DNA of 34,864 nt, from contig JBPCNO010000125.1 in assembly GCA_051001135.1 (NCBI GenBank), positions 1-34,864 on the forward strand, read 5' to 3'. The position numbers were made by a program, and so were the translations under genes. This stretch comes from CAWHMN01 sp051001135. Its GTDB lineage: Bacteria; Acidobacteriota; Terriglobia; Terriglobales; Acidobacteriaceae. The notes under the pieces are model-generated. The model saw nothing but the letters and a program-made list of their open reading frames with translations, searched no databases and was not told the DNA's origin. Shown piece after piece: positions 30,665 to 34,864 of this stretch. The stretch's first letter is position 1. The number at the start of each line of letters is the position of its first letter.

Positions 30665-31537
30665 ATGGTTACTCGTGTCGCCTGTCCTGCGCTTGAGAAG
30701 CGCATCAGGAGAGGTTCGCAACAGACTCCCAGAAGTAGTACGCAATCGGTTCCAGCCGCGTTTCCCAGCTTGCCTCCACTGCGAGGGGGATCCGATCAAG
30801 GCGCAACGGGTCCCGAAACCGCATCCTTATCTGATGCCCTGAGATCTGCTCTGAGCGAAGGGCGGACCGAGGCGTGGCCCGGCTTTGTCCGGCTCTCAAG
30901 CAAGCCCATTCGGGGAGCCATCCTAAAGACCCTGGGGACCGCTTATGGGCCAAGTGTTCTTGAGGACCTCGCACAGGAGACTTTCTCGAGATTGTGCGAG
31001 GACCAGTTCGCGAGATTGCGACAGATTGTCGAGCAGCCGGACGCCCATATCACTGGTTATCTCCGGACCATTGCCGCGAATGTGGCCCTCGACCATGTAA
31101 GGAAGCTCCAGGCAAAGAAGCGAGGCGCTGGAGAGCCGACTGCACTGTTTGAGGAGAGCTTTTTAGGGTCTGATCCCGCGCATCTGGGGGGCGAAGGTTG
31201 GATCGTGCGGAAGATCCTGCTCGACCAAATCTCGTCCCTTGTCGATCAGACCTGCTCTGGATCAAATGGCCAACGCGACCAGAAAGTATTCAGGCTCTAC
31301 TTTGGAAGCGGCCTGACTGCGAGCGCGATTGCTCAGATCCCGGACGTCAGCCTTTCCATGAAAGGGGTGGAAAGCACAATCCTTCGCCTCGTTCGTTCGC
31401 TCCGCGAGTCGTTGCAGGCAAAGAAAGAAAAGAATCGGCAGGTCCATCGCGCGAATTCACGTCTTCTGCTCCAAAGCGCACTCAGGGTGGCGACGCCGGA
31501 CCCCGGCATCAAGAGCCGGGGTTTTCGTTCGCAGTGA
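30665..31537 (+). CDS. ECF-type RNA polymerase sigma factor
   Basis: The protein has 290 residues from the ATG at 30665 (AAAGGTGG upstream). A ~75-residue Ser/Pro-rich N-terminal extension precedes region 2. Region 2 has LEDLAQETFSRLCE, the core-polymerase-contact helix, and GYLRTIAANVALDHVRKLQA, the -10-recognition segment. Region 4 has KVFRLYFGSGLTASAIAQIP and then KGVESTILRLVRSLRESL, a helix-turn-helix for the -35 element. No region 1.1 or 3 was seen, consistent with the ECF group. There is no anti-sigma factor gene beside it, so control may be at its own promoter, which carries a palindrome. The last codons overlap a strong hairpin plus T-run. It is convergent with ahcY, with 4 bases between the stops. 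Confidence 0.82.
   Translation: MVTRVACPALEKRIRRGSQQTPRSSTQSVPAAFPSLPPLRGGSDQGATGPETASLSDALRSALSEGRTEAWPGFVRLSSKPIRGAILKTLGTAYGPSVLEDLAQETFSRLCEDQFARLRQIVEQPDAHITGYLRTIAANVALDHVRKLQAKKRGAGEPTALFEESFLGSDPAHLGGEGWIVRKILLDQISSLVDQTCSGSNGQRDQKVFRLYFGSGLTASAIAQIPDVSLSMKGVESTILRLVRSLRESLQAKKEKNRQVHRANSRLLLQSALRVATPDPGIKSRGFRSQ
31501..31528 (+). terminator. Intrinsic terminator overlapping the end of the sigma-factor gene
   Basis: CCCCGGC-ATCAAGA-GCCGGGG forms a 7-bp GC-only stem with a 7-base loop, followed directly by TTTTCGTT. The T-run is on the forward-strand side, so it should end the sigma-factor transcript. The stop codon (31535-31537) lies beyond it, which is unusual. Confidence 0.7.
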
Positions 31538-31541
31538 GGGC

Positions 31542-32813
31542 CTACGTGCCTTCCGACCAACTCGCCAGGTAGGCTTCCTGCTCCGGCGTCAGCTTGTCGA
31601 CGTTGACGCCCATGGTCTCCAGCTTCAGCCTGGCGACGCGCTTGTCCAGTTCGTCCGGCACGGAGTACACCTTCTTCTCCATGGTCTTGTAGTTCTTGAT
31701 CAGGTGCTCGGCGGACAAAGCCTGATTGGCGAAGCTCATATCCATCACGGAGGCGGGATGCCCTTCGGCGGAGGTGAGATTGATCAGGCGGCCTTCGCCC
31801 AGCACGTGGATCACGCGGCCATCGCTCATGGTGTAGGAGTCCACGAACTGACGCGCCTCGCGCTTCTGCGAGGAGAGCTTTTCCAGCGCCGGAATATCGA
31901 TCTCCACGTTGAAGTGACCGGAGTTGGCGACGATGGCGCCGTTCTTCATCGCTGCAAAGTGTTCCTTGCGCAGCACGCTCTTGTTGCCGGTCACGGTCAC
32001 GAAGACGTCGCCGATCTTGGCTGCTTCGGACATGGGCATCACCCGATAGCCGTCCATCACCGCTTCGAGCGCCTTGGTCGGATCGATCTCGGTCACGATC
32101 ACGCTTGCGCCCATGCCGCGTGCGCGTGAGGCTAGGCCGCGTCCGCACCAGCCGTAGCCGGCGACGACGAACTTGGAGCCTGCCAGAAGTACGTTGGTCG
32201 CCCGTACCACACCGTCGATGGTCGACTGGCCGGTGCCGTACTGGTTGTCGAACATGTGCTTGGTCAGCGCGTCATTGACGGCAATGACCGGGTATTGCAG
32301 CGTACCGTCCTTCTGCATGGCGCGCATGCGGATGACGCCGGTGGTGGTCTCTTCGGTTCCGCATAGAACGCCGTCCAGCGCATCGCGCCGCTTGGTGTGC
32401 AGCAGGGTAACCAGATCGCAGCCGTCATCCATGGTCACCTGCGGCTTGTGATCAATTGCCGCCAGGATATGGGAGTAGTAGCTGTCGTTGTCTTCGCCCT
32501 TGATGGCGAAGGTGGAGATGTTGTAGTGGGCCGCGAGCGCCGCGGCGACATCGTCCTGCGTGGAAAGCGGGTTGGAGGCGCAGAGTGCGATGTCCGCGCC
32601 GCCGTCGCGCAGCGTGATCATCAGGTTCGCTGTCTCAGTGGTCACGTGCAGGCACGCTGCCACGCGCATGCCCTTGAGCGGCTGCGTCTTCAGGAACTCT
32701 TTACGGATGCTTTCCAGCACCGGCATGGACTGATTCGCCCACTCAATGCGCTTGCGGCCCTGGTCGGCCAGCGCGAGATTCTTTACGTCATGCGAAACTG
32801 CTGTTGTCGCCAT
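31542..32813 (-). CDS. ahcY: Adenosylhomocysteinase (S-adenosylhomocysteine hydrolase)
   Basis: This cytoplasmic NAD-dependent enzyme splits S-adenosylhomocysteine to adenosine and homocysteine, relieving product inhibition of methyltransferases in the methyl cycle. The protein has 423 residues from the ATG at 32813 (GAGGA 4-5 bases upstream); an upstream extension to 33071 has no family similarity. Landmarks: CLHVTTETANLMITL near 55-70, CASNPLSTQDDVAAAL, MDDGCDLVTLLH, GTEETTTGV, the NAD-binding glycine loop GYGWCGRG at ~219-226, ANSGHFNVEID, and LINLTSAEGHPASVMDMSFA near the end. The length fits the shorter bacterial/archaeal form lacking the ~40-residue insertion. The 5' region (32814-32976) was checked for an SAH riboswitch and none was evident. 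It is probably monocistronic. Confidence 0.96.
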   Translation of the reverse strand: MATTAVSHDVKNLALADQGRKRIEWANQSMPVLESIRKEFLKTQPLKGMRVAACLHVTTETANLMITLRDGGADIALCASNPLSTQDDVAAALAAHYNISTFAIKGEDNDSYYSHILAAIDHKPQVTMDDGCDLVTLLHTKRRDALDGVLCGTEETTTGVIRMRAMQKDGTLQYPVIAVNDALTKHMFDNQYGTGQSTIDGVVRATNVLLAGSKFVVAGYGWCGRGLASRARGMGASVIVTEIDPTKALEAVMDGYRVMPMSEAAKIGDVFVTVTGNKSVLRKEHFAAMKNGAIVANSGHFNVEIDIPALEKLSSQKREARQFVDSYTMSDGRVIHVLGEGRLINLTSAEGHPASVMDMSFANQALSAEHLIKNYKTMEKKVYSVPDELDKRVARLKLETMGVNVDKLTPEQEAYLASWSEGT

Positions 32814-32976
32814 CGATTCCTCGTCCCCACTTTGCTTTGGCTTGGTATGCGTTGAGCGTCCGCGGGGTCGTCTGCCGGGCAGAGCCACCGCCGTCTCAAA
32901 CAGAGTACGACAGCATAAGGATACCATCCGGCCGCTTCCTACCCCTGCTTTCGCAGAGACTAGCGGGGCCAAGAGA

Positions 32977-33810
32977 TTAATGGGCGAAGTTATAGCTGAC
33001 CTGCATGCCGCGACCATTGGGCGTTTGCACGCTCGACACGCTGAAGCCGCTTGGGCCCCCATCCTGTCCACGGTGCCGGGCCACGTAGCCGCCGATGAGA
33101 TAGCCGAACGTACTGCCCACCACTACGTCGGAGGGGAAGTGATCGCGGGCCATCACGCGCGAGACCGCGATGGTAGAGGCCAGCGAGTAGACCACCAGCC
33201 GCGTGCCCCAGCCGGGATAGCGAGCGGCGACCACATGCGCGAATGACCACGCGATTGTGCTGTGATTCGAGGCCATGGACTGACCGTCCGGCCAGGTGCG
33301 GGTGCCATGCGGCCAGAATCGGCCGGTGCCATCGCCCTGCCGTGGATCCTGACGATTGGCCGCGTACTTCAGCCCCTGATTCAGAATGGTGGCGTCCAGC
33401 ATCGCCTCGCCGGTGAGCACGGCGGTCTCGCGGAGGTAGTCGTCGTGCCTGAGGGCCCCGGCCATGTAGCCAACGCCCACGGCCGCGATCGATCCGTAAA
33501 CGCCGTAATCGGAGATCTTGCTGAACTTGTCCTCGCGGCTGGGATTCACTCCGAGCGAGCGGAGCGCGTGGGCGTCGTAGTCCAGCGCGACCCCGGTCGC
33601 GAGTCCGAAGGGCGCGATCCAGAGCAGGTCTGTCTTGCTGGCCCGCAGTGGACTGGTGATAATGCCAAGCTCGTCCTGCGCGACATCGAGCGCACACACT
33701 TGAAGTGAGGCGATGGTGCATGCGCGCGGCGACGAGTTCTGCGCGGCGGCAGCCAGAGTGACCAGCGGCAGGATGAGCGACAGGGAAGCGAGACGAAGGC
33801 AATGAGGCAT
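32977..33810 (-). CDS. PAP2-superfamily phosphatase-like protein, exported
   Basis: The protein has 277 residues from the ATG at 33810, which begins a signal peptide (LRLASLSLILPLVTLAAAAQ). A longer frame to 33861 would put residues before the signal and was trimmed. The acid-phosphatase motif 3 is complete (S217-R218...H224-FPS-D228). Motif 1 keeps K148 but has Asp155 where an Arg precedes Pro156 in the K-x6-RP pattern. Motif 2 reads A-S-N-H183 instead of PSGH, keeping only Ser and His. Several hydrophobic stretches suggest membrane association. The family removes phosphate from lipids such as phosphatidate or undecaprenyl pyrophosphate. With two altered motifs, activity is uncertain. It lies 163 bases upstream of ahcY on the same strand. 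Confidence 0.8.
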   Translation of the reverse strand: MPHCLRLASLSLILPLVTLAAAAQNSSPRACTIASLQVCALDVAQDELGIITSPLRASKTDLLWIAPFGLATGVALDYDAHALRSLGVNPSREDKFSKISDYGVYGSIAAVGVGYMAGALRHDDYLRETAVLTGEAMLDATILNQGLKYAANRQDPRQGDGTGRFWPHGTRTWPDGQSMASNHSTIAWSFAHVVAARYPGWGTRLVVYSLASTIAVSRVMARDHFPSDVVVGSTFGYLIGGYVARHRGQDGGPSGFSVSSVQTPNGRGMQVSYNFAH

Positions 33811-33867
33811 CCGCCAAATTGTAATTGCAGCGGACGCTTCGCGTGGACGCTTGCCCGCCACAACTGT

Positions 33868-34060
33868 GGGTGCCCCATTCTTTGCGCCTCACTTGACGGG
33901 CGTTCTCCACACCACTCAAGCGCAAGTGTGGGCCACGCGCCGCACGGCGCATCCTGTTTCCGCACCACTACTGCGGGTGCCCCATTCTTTGCGCCTCACC
34001 GAACCGACGTCCGCCACTCCACTCAAGCGCAAAGGGTGGGCCATGCGCCGCGAGGCGCAT
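33868..34060 (+). repeat. Two direct copies of a ~85-107 bp intergenic repeat
   Basis: Unit 1 starts at 33868 and unit 2 at 33975 (period 107). Both begin with a shared 25-bp block (GGGTGCCCCATT.. GCGCCTCAC). After a variable centre both end with ACTCAAGCGCAA, then GTGGGCCA(C/T)GCGCCGC and GGCGCATC. The copies are diverged in the middle but the edges are well kept. Confidence 0.85.
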
Positions 34061-34171
34061 CACGCTCGTCTTAAGCTCCGGGGCGACAATCGCCGGCGAA
34101 AAGCGGGTCTGCGCTTGCGCGCAGAGACCCACCCTTTGCGCTCCGGGTTTGTGGTGAGTGGATGGTTGCGT

Positions 34172-34251
34172 GGCGCAAAGAATGGGGCACCCGTTTTCGT
34201 GGCCTCCCACCCTTCCCCTTCGACTAGGCTCAAGGTCAGAATGGGGCACCC
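34172..34251 (-). repeat. Two inverted copies of the repeat's edge motif
   Basis: GGCGCAAAGAATGGGGCACC at 34172 and AGAATGGGGCACCC at 34238 are reverse complements of the start of the direct units. A further inverted match, CCACCCTTTGCGCT near 34129, pairs with AGCGCAAAGGGTGG at 34026. Together they could fold into a large stem-loop. Confidence 0.8.
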
Positions 34252-34298
34252 GGATTTGTGGGCTGACGCAGATTTTTCGACTGCGTGCTTCGCCCAGG

Positions 34299-34864
34299 CT
34301 ATTCGTAGGCGAGAGCGTCGATGGGATCTTTCTGCGCGGCCTTGAGCGCGGGATAGACCGCGCCGAGGATCGATCCGACGAAGGCGAGAGCGGCGGTGCG
34401 CACCATCCACCACGGTTCGATGGGGAAGGCAAGGGTAGGAAAGCGATCATTCATGAAGACACGTGTGGCGAAGGTGAGCGCGATGCCGACGAGGATGCCG
34501 ACGATGGAGAGCAGCGCCGTTTCACGCAGGACCACGTTAACCACGTAGCCCTTGCTGGCGCCGAGCGACTTCAGAATGCCGATCTCCCGCGTGCGCTCCA
34601 TCACGGCGGTGTACATCGACTGGAAGATGACGATGAAGCCGACGATGACGGCGATGCCGATCACGACATCCAGCGCAGCATTGAAGGCCGGCAGCTTCGA
34701 AGGCGTCATCAGCGACATGAACTCGTCCATGGTCTGGATCTGATACTGCGACATGCCCGGGGTCGTCTGGATCTCCTTGCGGATGGCGCCCTCGTTTTTC
34801 GGGTCGTCGCTCTTGATGTAGAACACCGACGCATTGTTTTCCGCGCCCATGAAGCCGCCTAGAG
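34299..34864 (-). CDS. FtsX/MacB-type ABC transporter permease, C-terminal fragment
   Basis: Only the last 188 codons are in the window; the gene continues to the right. A periplasmic part (VFYIKSDDPKNEGAIRKEIQ and onward) is followed by the FtsX domain with three membrane helices. These are near FNAALDVVIGIAVIVGFIVI, then LLSIVGILVGIAL after the cytoplasmic loop ERTREIGILKSLGASKGYVV, and AALAFVGSILGAVYPAL. It ends AAQKDPIDALAYE, the usual close of MacB/LolC-type permeases. It differs from the orphan permease at 5749-8286 and probably belongs to a normal ABC operon with an ATPase outside the window. Confidence 0.9.
   Translation of the reverse strand, partial: LGGFMGAENNASVFYIKSDDPKNEGAIRKEIQTTPGMSQYQIQTMDEFMSLMTPSKLPAFNAALDVVIGIAVIVGFIVIFQSMYTAVMERTREIGILKSLGASKGYVVNVVLRETALLSIVGILVGIALTFATRVFMNDRFPTLAFPIEPWWMVRTAALAFVGSILGAVYPALKAAQKDPIDALAYE

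Larger units (their letters stand above)
33811..34298. other. Gene-free region with repeat cluster
   Basis: It separates the PAP2 gene from the FtsX-type permease gene. It is filled with direct and inverted copies of GGTGCCCCATTCT and GCGCAAAG-type elements (listed separately). Reading frames through it are by-products of the repeats. Confidence 0.7.

Noticed and set aside
32814..32976. SAH or SAM riboswitch upstream of ahcY
   Set aside because: The leader has no recognisable conserved core of either class.
33851..34345. Forward 164-codon frame across the repeat cluster
   Set aside because: It is built from the repeated DNA itself and its product contains repeated peptide copies without coding signature.
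1..34864. CRISPR array, prophage, toxin-antitoxin or restriction system
   Set aside because: No regularly spaced repeats, cas, phage, toxin/antitoxin pairs or methyltransferase/nuclease motifs were seen on either strand.

Overview
The window is about 60% GC, densely coded, and looks like the chromosome of an acidobacterium of the Acidobacteriaceae/Terriglobia type. This placement is inferred. It rests on an 845-residue MacB/FtsX-type permease with no ATPase beside it (the 'Acidobacterial duplicated orphan permease' architecture), several giant secreted proteins built from beta-propeller and Ig-like repeats with a characteristic C-terminal tail, and a non-coding cluster of repeats containing GGTGCCCCATTCT. 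No rRNA, tRNA, CRISPR array, insertion sequence or prophage was recognised.

Positions 1-4448 hold an arabinose/arabinan locus. A solute:sodium symporter (5' end only, leaving the window) and araD run leftwards. A Tat-exported GH51 arabinofuranosidase and a Sec-exported GH43 arabinanase, overlapping by GTGA, run rightwards. The 741-base divergent region between them carries two LacI-family-type operators and a perfect 16-bp palindrome. The likely scheme is that exported enzymes release arabinose from arabinan, the symporter imports it, and AraD joins it to the pentose phosphate pathway. araA and araB are not in the window.

Positions 4456-9888 hold a 145-residue protein with a recombinase-like end, a 148-residue orphan, the orphan permease, and a GT-C type membrane glycosyltransferase.

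Positions 10000-24256 are dominated by four large surface or secreted proteins: an FG-GAP/VCBS protein whose last ~60 codons are displaced by an apparent frameshift, a six-Ig-repeat plus PQQ-type propeller protein with a 444-bp internal duplication, an NHL-propeller/Ig/MBG protein with a long glycine linker, and an outer-membrane barrel with an OmpA-like end. manA (mannose-6-phosphate isomerase) sits among them. The FG-GAP and NHL proteins share an unusual end: Ig-like domain, membrane segment, short basic loop, second membrane segment with a lipobox-like ..AGC, then a Thr/Val-rich tail.

Positions 24511-34864 hold a membrane PAS-GGDEF-EAL protein with both catalytic signatures intact, a secreted LssY_C-domain protein, a secreted protein of unknown function, an ECF-type sigma factor, ahcY (S-adenosylhomocysteine hydrolase), a PAP2-family protein with altered catalytic motifs, the intergenic repeat cluster, and the C-terminal part of an FtsX-type ABC permease that leaves the window.

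All function calls come from reading motifs and overall resemblance to known families. No database search was run. Start codons were chosen by Shine-Dalgarno-like sequences and signal peptides.
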